This document shows positions 11,609 through 21,612 of a DNA stretch of 64,000 bases, one piece after another. Each line of letters begins with the position of its first letter. The first letter of the stretch is position 1. Source of the DNA: Thelonectria olida. Lineage: Eukaryota > Ascomycota > Sordariomycetes > Hypocreales > Nectriaceae. The notes under the pieces are model-generated. The model did no database searches, was not told where the DNA came from, and was given only the letters and a program-made list of their open reading frames with translations. Location of the stretch: positions 2,666,001 to 2,730,000 of the forward strand of contig JAGPYM010000003.1 in NCBI GenBank assembly GCA_020736575.1. The letters are read 5' to 3'. The translations under genes and the position numbers were made by a program.

Positions 11609-12069
11609 GGTGAGTGGAGGAAGCTGAGATGCCAGAATTCGGACGAGACTGCGTTTTGACTCCGACCGTTGGCTCGATGTTCCTTGTTGCTTTTGGTAGT
11701 GGTTGGTGTTTTATCACTTCTGTGAGTTGACTTATCAATATGAGTCAGCCACTCTGCATGCAGCTAACCAAGATGGAGAAGCCTCACCTTTCACAAGCCA
11801 CGCGAACGTCACACATCTTACCTGCAGGTAGGTACAGATCATATGTAAGCCGAGTGAGCCCCTCGACGAGGGAAGATCATCTAACTACTCCGCTTCCAAC
11901 TTCGTCCATAAAATACCTACGTAAGCGCACTTAAATCGACGACAAGCAATGCTCCTTTTGCTCTTACCCAATATCTACATCGTTCAATTGGGCAACGCAT
12001 CTTTACTTATTCTCCCAACATATTTGACAGTCTCTCCATCAACCCTCTGCCCCTCCACCATCCTGCACC
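11609..12069. promoter_or_regulatory. Shared divergent promoter, Nudix / beta-lactamase-fold genes
   Basis: 460 bp between two start codons facing away from each other. It contains a 12-bp perfect palindrome, TACCTGCAGGTA, at 11819-11830, near the middle, and a TATA-like CATAAAAT around 11908, about 160 bp before the plus-strand ATG. Co-regulation of the two genes is an inference from the arrangement. Confidence 0.5.
11819..11830. repeat. 12-bp palindrome TACCTGCAGGTA
   Basis: Perfect palindrome near the centre of the divergent promoter. A symmetric site suits a dimeric regulator, but no specific factor can be named. Confidence 0.5.
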
Positions 12070-13414
12070 ATGGATAAGATCTCCGCCATCCTCCAAGAGC
12101 ACGTCGCTCAGGGAGATGACACTTCCAACAAGCTGCTTGGGGCTTCATTTGTCGTGGTTAACTCCCAAGGTATGCTGACCAGGGACCCTCCGAGGCGCAG
12201 TACTGACTGCAAATAGATGTCATATATACAGGCTCTGCCGGCCGTATCGGGTTTGATATTGGCTCGAAACCCTTCCGTACCGATTCATTTGTCTGGATGG
12301 CGTCCCTGACCAAGATCATCACGGTTACAAGCATCATGCAGGTCGTGGAGCATGGCCTCGTTGGGCTAGATGATGATGTGCGGCCTCTTATTCCCGAGCT
12401 AGCTGCTATGCAGGTTCTTCGTGGCTTTGATGCCAAGGGCAAGCCCATCTTGGAAGACAATACTAAACCCATTACTCTCCGGTATGCTGCAAGTCTCCTC
12501 TCCTGAAGACTATCATTGACATCTGGTAGAATCCTCCTAACCCACACTCTTGGTTTAGGGTACGACATTGCCGACCCTGATCTCGTCAAGTGGTCCAAAT
12601 ATGTCCATCGTACAGCTACCAACCTAGACTGGAGTCGCGATGGCTTCAACACGCCCATCAAGTTTGCTCCTGGTGAAGGTTGGTACTACGGAGCTGCCGT
12701 GGACTGGGCGGCGCTCGTCCTTGAAAAGGTCACGGGCAAGTCATTGGGAGAGTACATGCAGGAAAACATCTTTGAACCCCTGGACATCAAAGATACTGGT
12801 TTCTGGCCCGAGAAGCTTCCCCAGACGGCAGACCGCGCGGTTTCTTGCACGTACAGAGAAGGCGACAGGCTAAACCCGGGGCCTTTGCCTGTGCCAAAGG
12901 CGCATGAGATTGAGAGCGGCGGCGCAGGCTTATTTTCCACGGCCCAAGATTATGCCCTGTTCTTCCGCGGCTTCCTGCAGGGCAAGCTCCTCAAGGAAGA
13001 GAGCGTCGAGGAAATGTTTACCCCGCAGCTCAACGAGACTCAGAGCGACATGCTCGAGTCGATTTGCTACACGCCTGGCAGACAGGTTGCCTTTGCTCCC
13101 GAGTTTCCCCAAGGCTTGAGGCTCAACCACGGCATTGGCGGCGTCATGAACTCCGAGGACGTACCAGGCAAACGACGTAAAGGCAGTCTCATGTGGAGTG
13201 GCATGTGTAACAGTCGCTGGGTGAGCTAGACCCCTTACCTCCCCTCCTTACGACGCCAAGACGTTGAGAAACTGACGCGTGGCAGTGGATTGATCGCAAA
13301 ATAGGCGTTGCCGCTGCTCTAATTACCAATGTCCAACCCCACGGAGACCCGGTTGTCAAGAGTCTGTACGACAAGCTTGAGTTGGCCGTTTATGAAGCTC
13401 TTGGGAGTTTGTAG
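12070..13414 (+). CDS. Beta-lactamase/transpeptidase-fold serine hydrolase (class C-like esterase or acyltransferase)
   Basis: Four exons, 12070-12169, 12217-12481, 12530-13220 and 13286-13414, give 394 residues; introns are 47-65 bp with GTATGC, GTATGC and GTGAGC donors. The family catalytic SxxK is at Ser63-Lys66 (MASLTKIIT). A Tyr motif follows (WYYGAAVDW, Tyr174/175), and the C-terminal strand carries the small-residue motif of the fold. Landmarks VEHGLVGLDDDVRPLIPEL and LLTHTLGLGYD are those of the class C beta-lactamase/esterase superfamily, which in fungi includes esterases, D-aminopeptidase-like enzymes and LovD-type acyltransferases. There is no signal peptide, so it is probably cytosolic. 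The substrate cannot be told from sequence. Its stop lies only 16 bp from the stop of the SET gene on the other strand. Confidence 0.88.
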
Positions 13415-13430
13415 TGTCCCAGAATGCGGA

Positions 13431-14837
13431 TTAACCTGATTCATCGTCCTGTCCGAGTAGTTCGTCCGCTTCCATTGCTTCCAACGTGTTTTCCAACACT
13501 CGTCTGCACTGAGCCCGATAAGTTAAGGCCAACTGCTGGTTCCGTGTTAGATCTCCCTCGCCAACAACCTCAAGATCCGTCTCGTCTAGGCGCTCTAGTT
13601 CCTGCATCACTTTGTGCTGGATGATGGCCGCCGTCTGTTGGAGGAGCATGATGGCGTCGCCACTGACTTTGCCGCTGAAGAATGCGTCCAGGCGGGCTTG
13701 CTCTGCGGCATCGCTCTGAAGATTGCTGTCCGTGGGGATGAGTTGCGAGTGGTGCTCTGATGGCACCAGGGTGCAGAAAATGTCCCACACCATGTCGTGC
13801 TGGACGTGCTGGAAAGCTCCAATGACTTTGGTGGATTCGCTGAGTTGCAGGGTCTGCTTCGACCGGGCAAGAAGCGAGGAAGGATAATGAATAGGACGGA
13901 GAGAAATGTAGTACTCCTCGGCCGAGGGGCCAGAGGCAGCCTGGCGCTTGCGCACATGAACGTAGTCGTTGTGTAGGCTTTCGGTCTCAGGAATCATAAA
14001 GCCGTAGCCCAAGAGCAGCTCTGCGTTTGTTTTCAAGCTATAATTGTTAAAGACCTGTTCACCGGGCTTGTACGCCCTCGCAACTTTGAGTTGACAGCTG
14101 GCGCGGCCCTCGTCAAGTTCCCAGCGGACCTGTTCCGTCATGTCATGGTTGCCAACGTCGAAGAGCGGGAGTAGGACGGAGAAGTCATCGACCCCGACGC
14201 CGTTCGGCAGCGATTCGCGATCTGCAGCCGGGAGCACCAGGCTCGGGCGGAAGCTACGGCTAGAAAAGATGCTGTATGCCCATTGGTACAGCGACAAGAC
14301 AAGTCCTGATGTGAGGCTCGGCTCCCATTGCTCTTCGGCGAGGAGCGCACAGGCGTGCTCGAACTCGGTCTGGACGTTGGCGCGTGTCTTCTGAATGCCG
14401 ACCTCGACATTGGTGCCCTCGAGCAACTCGGCGTCATCAGACGGCCAGAAGGGCGGAAGACTCCATGAATCAACCTCGCCTGGCTGCGGCAGGGCGCGGA
14501 CGTAGGGCGCCCAGAAGGACTCGTCTCCCACAAGGTAATGCTTGATGAGGACGAAGCGACCGATGACGTGAGGCGGGGTCTGGTCCAGGAATTCTGCGGG
14601 AAAAGGCTTGGGATCGTTTTTGCTCCCGGGGAGAGCGTTGAGATACGACAGCGTCAGCGAGGTGGGCAGGCTGACGATGGCATCGAAGGGCTTGGTTCCC
14701 TCGGCGGCGTCGGGGCTGACGCGGAATGAGAGGCCGGTTTGTGCGTCTTGATAGACTTCAAGGGAGGGATGGAGGTGGGCGCCGTGGGAGGTGGCCCACG
14801 AGACGAGTTGGGAAACCTGATGGGAAGAAGGCATCAT
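13431..14837 (-). CDS. SET-domain protein lysine methyltransferase (Rubisco LSMT/SETD6-like)
   Basis: Single exon, 468 residues. The split SET domain carries LFDVGNHD (Asp227-Asp232, the DxxNH AdoMet/lysine-site motif) and FNNYSLKTNAELLLGYGF (from about 262), the NNYG-KsNxELLxxYGF signature of the Rubisco large-subunit methyltransferase-like group. An insert of about 100 residues lies between the N-terminal SET part and the core, as usual in this group. The C-terminal 150 residues resemble the helical Rubis-subs-bind region. Fungal relatives (Rkm1-4, SETD6-like) methylate ribosomal proteins or translation factors; the substrate here cannot be assigned. Starts MM at 14837/14834. It converges almost directly on the beta-lactamase-fold gene, so the 3' UTRs must overlap. 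Confidence 0.88.
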   Translation of the reverse strand: MMPSSHQVSQLVSWATSHGAHLHPSLEVYQDAQTGLSFRVSPDAAEGTKPFDAIVSLPTSLTLSYLNALPGSKNDPKPFPAEFLDQTPPHVIGRFVLIKHYLVGDESFWAPYVRALPQPGEVDSWSLPPFWPSDDAELLEGTNVEVGIQKTRANVQTEFEHACALLAEEQWEPSLTSGLVLSLYQWAYSIFSSRSFRPSLVLPAADRESLPNGVGVDDFSVLLPLFDVGNHDMTEQVRWELDEGRASCQLKVARAYKPGEQVFNNYSLKTNAELLLGYGFMIPETESLHNDYVHVRKRQAASGPSAEEYYISLRPIHYPSSLLARSKQTLQLSESTKVIGAFQHVQHDMVWDIFCTLVPSEHHSQLIPTDSNLQSDAAEQARLDAFFSGKVSGDAIMLLQQTAAIIQHKVMQELERLDETDLEVVGEGDLTRNQQLALTYRAQCRRVLENTLEAMEADELLGQDDESG

Positions 14838-15030
14838 CTCGGATGGTGAATAAGGTGGTTTGAGAGGGAGTGAGCAGGTGAGGCTGAGGTGAAATAAAAC
14901 TTGTATTTATCTTTCTCGTTTGTACCAATGTTAGTGACCCCACCCCACGAGACGTGAAAAATAGGCCATTTATATGGAATACTTTAAGATGCAGATCTAC
15001 ACATCTAAATAAACAAAATAAAATAAACAA

Positions 15031-16687
15031 TCAAGATAAAAGCCAACTGCTCCCCTCTCTCGCCCCATCCCCATTCCCAGGCTCCGGATACTTCTTGATA
15101 TGCTCCAGCGCCCATACCATCTCTTCTCCGATGGTCGGCGGTATTCTGCCCTCTCCCCTCAGCGTGCCCAACCCGGCAATGTCGAACAGCCCTTGGAGCC
15201 AATTCAGCGTCTCGCCCGTCTCCCACGCAATGTCGTGGAACTTTGTCCCATTCTTCCGAGAGAAGGCCTCGCGCTCCCTCTCCCACCGCTGCTGCTCCGA
15301 GACGGGCGGCAGGGGCCTCGCGTTCCGCTGGGAAAAGAGCCGCGCCAGCGCAATCGCCTGGTACTCGAAGCTGCGGAACGTCAGGACGCGCGGGAGCCCG
15401 ACAATGGCCACGGTGGAAATGTCCTGCAGGAAGGTGTGCTGGTATCCGTCGACGAGCTTGCCCTTCTCGTAGTCCCAGAGCCGCCGCCCGTTGGCCTTGC
15501 TGTTCCAGAACGGGAACGACGGCTTGTAACCTGTGCAGTATATCACCTTGTCGACGTCGTCGAGGCGTGTGCCGTCGGTGAAGACGATGCCGCCGCCCTC
15601 TTCGAACTCGGCGATGACGGGCTTCCATTCGATGCCGCTCGGGGGCGTTTCCCCGTCCCACCTAGACCTTGACCTTCGTGATTGATACACGGGCAGGGCT
15701 GCTGCTGTCGTCAGTTCGTTGGCCACGTCGTGCCCGGATGCCGAGTTGCCAATCACCACCACCTTCTGTCCTGCAAACGCGGACGGCGCCCGGTACGTCT
15801 TGGAGTGAACGATGCGGCCGGGAAACCTCTGTGCGTAAGCCTCCAGCCCCTTCACGTCAGGCACCTTTGAACACAGTTAGATGTAGTGATGCCTGTCGCG
15901 GCGTGTGAGGGATACTTGCATACGGGACAGAGTAGTGTCCATTCGCGATGACGACGGCGTCGAAAACCTCTTCCCACCAGACGTCAACGTTTTGAGTCCT
16001 GTCGAAGCGCCGAAGAGTGAGTCTCCATCGTTGCTGACCCGTGGCCGAGTCGTCGAGCCGAGAGACATCCTCGACTGTGGTGTTGAGAGACAAGAGCGTG
16101 TCGAGCTTGTGCGTGGAAACGTAGTTCTCAATGTATTGCTTGGGGACATAGTGCGGCACGAATGGCCCGTAAGCAAACCGAGCGTCGGAGAAGCACATGG
16201 CAATATCCGGAACGTTTGTACTCGGGACAAGTCAGTCTCGTGTGCAACAGTCCGGTGCAACGCACAACTCACGTCAATGACTCATAGATGGGCGTTTCAG
16301 TAAATCGCTCCTGCGTGGAGGGCGCTGCCGTCTGGGGTAGTTTGTGAGGTATCTTAAGAGGCGGATCGACCTCTGGAGGCAAGGCGCCAGGCGATATGTT
16401 CAACTTGAGCGAGGGGTCTGCATCGTGTATCCTGCGTCATGGTCAGATTATGCTTCAGAATAACATGTGCTCAATGAACCACACACCAAGTTCCTCCAGG
16501 CGTCTCTCGCCGCTCGAAGACCCTTATCCGCTCAAAGTAACTCTCGGCTTTGAAAGCTGCGGCCGTCACGGTGCCTATACTGCCGTGTTAGTCAACAAGA
16601 ATTCAAGATGATGCGGGAAGGGCGTCGCTTTCCTGCGGCACCGGCGCCAATGATAGCTACAGACTTAATCTTGAAACCGCCACCCAT
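15031..16687 (-). CDS. Flavin-containing monooxygenase (FMO-like) with non-canonical splice sites
   Basis: Five exons on the minus strand: 16687-16633, 16574-16487, 16431-16273, 16220-15920 and 15864-15031, giving 478 residues. The N-terminal FAD fingerprint GAGAAG (15-20 region) follows KSVAII. The FMO signature FPGRIVHSKTY (Phe215, Gly217, His221, Tyr225) and the NADPH fingerprint GNSASG (240-245) follow, then CTGY. The family oxygenates soft nucleophiles (N, S) using NADPH and O2. Oddities: intron 1 has a perfect context except that its donor reads GAAAGC rather than GTAAGC (GA at 16632-16631); the nearest real GT (16641-16640) also keeps the frame but removes three residues and the last Gly of GxGxxG. 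Intron 4 uses a GC donor, GCAAGT (16919 region: 15919-15914). Substrate unknown. Confidence 0.85.
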
Positions 16688-17091
16688 GCTGATGTGTGAA
16701 TAGGCTCTAACTAATTCTCAATCAAATACAAGTCTGGAATGCGCCGATACTACGTGAACATGAGAGGGGAACAAAACGTTGGTTGCACATTCGCCATAGT
16801 GATCAGCTATTCCATCATTACACGTGACGCGAAGATGGATGGGAATCGTGTAATCGCCCGCATAGCCGCTGATAATCTCGTAGATAGATAGCTGAGCAAT
16901 CTAGATGGTTGGGTACACGTTAGTAATCGCCTGCATGAGACACCTGGACGCCGCTCAGCCATCACCTGGGCCGGACGCCGCTGCTGGTGGGGATGACTAT
17001 TAGTCACATTCACTATTTACCCAAGATATATATATACACCCCAAAGAAAGCCACAGACTGTCCAACACGACTTTCACCCTACTCTACGCCT
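16688..17091. other. Intergenic, FMO promoter and polygalacturonase 3' flank
   Basis: 404 bp between tandem minus-strand genes. It holds the FMO upstream region and, near 17025-17040, an AT-rich GATATATATATAC stretch just past the polygalacturonase stop. No other feature seen. Confidence 0.5.
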
Positions 17092-18282
17092 CTAGCAAGT
17101 GATGCCGCTGGGCTGGTTGGAGCACGAGTTGTCAGCCCCAGTCACGGACACGTCGGTCCAGGTCCAGTCAGTGCAGCTGCCGTCGCCGCAGTTGATGTAG
17201 ATGGCATCGTCGGCGTCCGACTCGACAGTGCCAGTGACGCCGTCGAGTGTGAAGCCGCTGATGGCGATGCCGTTGGTGGCCTCGTCGCCGTCGTACGCCT
17301 GGTCCACGACAATGCCGTAGTCGGTGATGCCCGAGAGCGTAATGTCCTTGTACGTCACGTTCTCGACAGTGCCTGTGTCGCCTGATTTGGTCTTGATGCG
17401 AATGCCGTTCTGCGACGAAGTAACGGTCGACGACTCAAACGTCACGCCCGAGACCGTGTTGTCATCCCGGCCGCCGATGGAGCCGATGCTGAGGCCGTGG
17501 CCGCCAGAGCAGTAGCCGCCGGTAAAGACAATGTTCTGGAACCGTCACGTTAGAAGACTGTTTGAATTGCCCGGGGGAAGGAGCCGACTTACCGTGCCAG
17601 AGTTGATGGCAACGCAATCGTCCTGGTTGTACACCTTGGCATTGGTAATGGTCACACCGTCTGAGGAGCCAATATCGAAGCCGTCAGTGTTGTGGCCGCC
17701 AGCGCTGTCGCCGTCAGAACCGTCGATGGTAATGTCGGTCAGAGCCAGCGTCTGCACGCCGTTGACGCTGAAGACCTGGACCGGAGGGTTCACGATGTTG
17801 ATGCTCTCAATGGTCGAGTCGGTCAGGTCGTGGGCCTGGAAGAACTTGGGCTTCGTCTTGCCGCCGTTGCTGCCCTCGCCGTCCCACCACTGGGCGCCGT
17901 TGCCGTTCAGCGAGGAGCCCGAGGCGCCCGTCACGGTGATGTCGGTGCCGCTGACGGCAACCAGGGGGCCTTCCCACTCCTCGTACCCAAAGGTCGTCTC
18001 GCCTTCGAAGATGACCTTGGTGCCGTCGGAGAGGTCGGTCAAGTCCAGAGTGGTGCCGGACGGGACGGTCAGAGAGTCGAGCACAATGGTGGCGCACGAC
18101 GCCTTGGAGGCACTGGCCGATGCTGCGCCATCTGATCCGCTAAAGGTGCAAGAGCCCGACGAGTTGCGTTTAGAGAGAGCCTTGGCAAAGTCGGGGGCTG
18201 CAGTGGGCACAGGAGCAGGAGCAGGAGCAGCCAAGACGGTGGTGGCACCGGCGAGGAGAGTTGCGAGAAGACGATACTGCAT
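17092..18282 (-). CDS. Secreted endopolygalacturonase (GH28)
   Basis: Two exons, 18282-17593 and 17535-17092 (57-bp intron, GTAAGT..CAG), 377 residues, the usual length for fungal endo-PGs. A signal peptide ([18 protein letters not shown]) is followed by a short propeptide ending in Lys-Arg near residue 39, a Kex2-type site. GH28 active-site motifs are all intact: NTDGFD (Asp200), NQDDC (Asp221, Asp222), GGHG (His243) and RIK (Arg276-Lys278). Four Cys near the C-terminus fit the conserved disulfides. It hydrolyses alpha-1,4 bonds in polygalacturonate outside the cell, for growth on or attack of plant cell walls. A TATATAA element lies about 210 bp upstream. No pectin-binding module is present. 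Confidence 0.95.
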
Positions 18283-19105
18283 GGTGAGGATGAGTTGGGG
18301 TTGCTGTTATGTGGTTGAATATGGAAGATTGAAAAGAAGGGCGTGATTCCGTGATCCGGACGGTTTTCAACGAGTGACAAGTGCAAAGTAACTATCAACA
18401 AGACGAATGTGAAGTTTGAATAAACGAACGAACGAACCAGTCGTGTAGTTTGCTTCTTTCAACGACAGCTCTTGGTTCAAGTCGTCCAGCACTTATATAT
18501 TCCAACTCGGCATGTATATCCGCTCGACGGCACAGAATGGAGTATATCGACGCGTAGCACTCGCTATGCGGGCAACTGCTCATGGAATAATGAGCAATGA
18601 AGCAACAATCTATCTCAGGTTGTCGTCGTGTCTTCCATTGGCCAAGTGCAGTTCTATCTGGGGTAAACAATAGACGGATGAAACCCGCGTATCCATCTAC
18701 GACGTTGAGGGGACTATTTCTCCGGCCGTTACACCCGATGGCCTGTCCCTCCTACGCTCCCCGCAACTTGGGTTTCCGATGGTTTGTTTCCTGGTTTGTT
18801 AAAGGAATAAGCATCTAATTAAGGAGTCATGAACCTCCACGGAGGAAATGGCTCCGATGCCAGCACGATGTGCCCTTGCTCGCTTTGTTTCATGTCTAGT
18901 AAAACAACTCCACATGGCACCAATTAGCCGGCGCCCTGGCTTCGATTCGGTTCTTCGGCATCGTTTCTAGCATCATCAATCTGCGTCGAAACGCTTTGGC
19001 GAGTCTTGGCTGACGTGGCCCTCAGCATGGGTTGTCTGAAACGCGGACTTCCATTTTGTGATTACATTCTATCAAGTAGACATCGACCAGAGTGTCTCCT
19101 GAGCC
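18283..19105. other. Polygalacturonase promoter region
   Basis: 823 bp between the polygalacturonase start and the DJ-1-like gene stop, both on the minus strand. It contains the TATATAA candidate at 18493-18499. No gene or RNA seen. Confidence 0.5.
18493..18499 (-). promoter_or_regulatory. Candidate TATA box, polygalacturonase
   Basis: TATATAA on the minus strand, 211 bp upstream of the ATG. It would imply a leader of roughly 180 bases, so the call is tentative. Confidence 0.35.
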
Positions 19106-19928
19106 TCAAATGTCGTCTTTGTAGTCGACGTCTCTGACTGGCCAGGCGCCAAATCTAAGCATACGATCGACGAGGCTTCCCTCTTCCCCTCCCCACGTTT
19201 CGAGGCAGAAGTTCCTCATCAAGTCGAGCCCGTTGAGCAGGGCGCCGCTCGTCCAGAGCTTGCCGTCGCGGACCCAGCGCTTCTCGACCCAGTTGGTGCC
19301 CGGCGCCTGCTCCCGCAGACTGGTGATGAGCGGCAGCGGCGCCGTTGCCGTCTTGCCCTCCAAGATGCCGGCTTTTAAGGGAGCGTCCATGCCGCCGCAG
19401 ATAGTGATGAAGGCCGAGCACTCGGCCCAGACCTTGCGGATGAAGGCCAGCTCCGTCTCCTTTGGCTCGTACCCAACATGAGCGGCTCCTATGAGCACGA
19501 CGTCGAGGGGCGGGCAGGTCTCGAATGAGTCCTAGTGTCGAATGCAGTCAGTCGCTGTCTTGTCTCGGCAACATGTGCTCGAACCAATGCTTACCGTGGG
19601 AACAAGCTGGATGCCGCTTGTCAGGAGGCTTGGGCTTTTGCCCGTCTCGGAGACCCAATGGAAGTCGAAGTCGAAACCCTGGGCTTTGAGTTCTGGCGAG
19701 AGGACAAAGTCGGGAAACGTGTCTATGAATTTCCTGTCCAGCCCGTGAAGAAGATCAATGGGAGCGACATCGAGAACTTCGGTTGTTCTATTTACAGATT
19801 AAGACAAGATTTAGAGAGAGAGAGAGAGGCAGAGAGAGCGAAGTTGATGAGGTGATTACGTACCCAAGCAAGATGACGCCCACCTGGATGCGGCGTCCTG
19901 GGTTCTTGAAATCAAGTGTTGCGGTCAT
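19106..19928 (-). CDS. DJ-1/PfpI-family protein
   Basis: Three exons, 19928-19864, 19787-19595 and 19531-19106, give 227 residues, the normal size for the family. The segment VLDVAPIDLLHGL is the typical N-terminal strand-helix of fungal DJ-1/PfpI proteins. The nucleophile elbow is ITICGGMDAPLKAGILEGK, with Cys131 as the probable reactive residue, followed by a Thr/Ala-rich segment in place of the usual His-Trp (ATAPLPLI). The family includes glyoxalase III, isocyanide hydratases and proteases; no specific activity is predictable, and the missing His downstream of the elbow makes a classic triad doubtful. Intron 1 contains an (AG)n tract (CT-rich on the coding strand). A TATAAAA box lies 81 bp upstream. 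Divergent from the DAL5-type permease. Confidence 0.87.
19811..19838. repeat. AG/CT microsatellite inside DJ-1-like intron 1
   Basis: A run of GA dinucleotides broken by one GC, lying inside intron 19863-19788. On the coding strand it is a polypyrimidine stretch leading to the acceptor, so it may help splicing; length variation among strains is likely. Confidence 0.7.
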
Positions 19929-20008
19929 TTTTAGAATGGATATGGTGTCAAGCTGTTGAAAAGCGTGGCGAAGTTCTAAATGCTAAGTATTATCCGATCA
20001 ACCTGGCC

Positions 20009-20015
20009 TTTTATA
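20009..20015 (-). promoter_or_regulatory. TATA box, DJ-1-like gene
   Basis: TATAAAA followed by GG on the minus strand, 81-87 bp upstream of the ATG at 19928. Good match in sequence and spacing. Confidence 0.6.
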
Positions 20016-21198
20016 TGCCAACATGATAGCTCATCTTCCGATCACGGTCGGATCTTGTTGTTGGACATTGCGCCGAGACGCCGAGTGACACCGGAAGCAA
20101 CGATGAACACGAATTTCTCAAATCAACTGAGTCCTAGGTCTGATCTTTATTCTTGAGAAAGAAAAGGTATGTGCTTGTTTGTATCTTCTTAGGGGGCGGT
20201 GGTCTCCTTTAAGTTAACCAAGTGTAAGCACCTTGACGCCTCAAGCTTAATAATTGCTTAGGACTCCACATGGAAAATCGTCTCTCCTTGACTGACAAAT
20301 ACAATGGCTTAGCCCGGAAAGAATCGACATCATTGCTTCATTATCGAGGTGTCGGTTCATGTACGGCTCCGCAGGCCTTCTCGACGAATCTAGGCTTCCT
20401 ACGGAACCGACAGGTCCATGGCCGACAACAGCTGAAGAGTTCCCAGGTATTCAAGGCAGAGAGAGTTACCAGGACCATGTTCCTTTTTATTTGGCATGTG
20501 CTACTTTGCCCATATCGAGCACACTCGGCCCTGGAGACTATCTACTGCTGGGCATATTGATATTGTCTGACAATGCTTCGCACGGAGGCTCAACATAGTC
20601 TTCTTGGGCTGATATCATTGCGTGTTTTTTGACCAGACGTATTACAGAGAACCCGGAAACTGCTGGCTCTTTTCTCGATTGTTCGTAGATAAAACCAATA
20701 TGAAGTCAGCTTTTCATTCACCCGCTCGCGGTATCAAGACTTGATAGCTTGACAAGAAATATGGAGTCTTGTCGTTGCGGAGCCGCATTTTCTGCTTCAC
20801 CTCGCAACAGGCCATCCTTGTTAGCTACTCCCTCCCACCAGACACAGGCAAGCAAGCGTTCAAGAGATCAAAGGGCTTCGATTGGCCTGCAGTCGTCATG
20901 ACTCGATCCAACCGTCCTGTCGTCTATAATTCTCCGCAGGCCTTGCCGGCTGCAGACAGCCCCGTTCGTCGTGATTTCGTATTTCTCCGGCAGAACGGTG
21001 CCGGACAGGTGTCAAACAGGACGCCCTTTCGTGATGCCATGTGGATACATGGTTGCGTGCTTCCTTTCTATCGGCCGTTGTCCGCCTGCGGAACCGTCGG
21101 CGAGTTGCCTAGCACGCACAACTTGTCTGGTTTATTGCTTCCAATGTGTTTTTTTGAGTTTGGTTTGAAGGCCTCGTGGTCTGATGCCCTTTTCCCTT

Positions 21199-21269
21199 CG
21201 TCGAAGGAACTCAGCTTCTCATTGATAGTCACTTAGCCAGTGGGGTCTGGCCCGTCGTCGAAGGAACTC
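21199..21269. repeat. 14-bp direct repeat, copies 57 bp apart
   Basis: CGTCGAAGGAACTC occurs at 21199-21212 and 21256-21269 in the permease upstream region. It may be a tandem regulator site or a small duplication. Confidence 0.5.
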
Positions 21270-21490
21270 GTGGAGTGACAATAGTTCGCTTATCAGACGC
21301 TCGATGGGTACGCTCCTGGGGGGCCCTGGGTAAAAGCTCGTCTTGGGAGGCAGCTGAATGGTCCTTCCTGTGGCTAGAACAATGTCGTGCTCGCGCCTAA
21401 GAGCTCGTTATTGTTCCTGACCATGTGGTGTGGCCATTGAGCCGTGGGGGACGAACCGTTCGCGACGTCTGATGGAGGGTTTTCCAGAAT

Positions 21491-21496
21491 ATAAAG
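21491..21496 (+). promoter_or_regulatory. TATA box, DAL5-type permease
   Basis: TATAAA 117-122 bp upstream of the ATG at 21613, with a plausible leader length. Confidence 0.55.
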
Positions 21497-21612
21497 AGAA
21501 GATGAGGCTCCGGGTTGTGTAATTCCACATCGAGTAAGATTCTTCTTGGCAATCACTTGGCAGATTGTGTGGAGCATTTCTGAATCATTTGTTCTCTCCG
21601 TCCAAGTCGGCC

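Larger units (their letters stand above)
19929..21612. other. Divergent promoter region, DJ-1-like / DAL5-type permease
   Basis: 1.68 kb between two start codons facing apart. It carries a TATA box for each gene (20009-20015 minus, 21491-21496 plus) and a 14-bp direct repeat, CGTCGAAGGAACTC, at 21199-21212 and 21256-21269. Open frames at 20359-20598 and 20769-21236 have no recognisable domain and no coding-like composition. Confidence 0.5.

Noticed and set aside
20359..21236. Two open frames between the DJ-1-like and permease genes
   Set aside because: No recognisable domain; composition unlike neighbouring exons.
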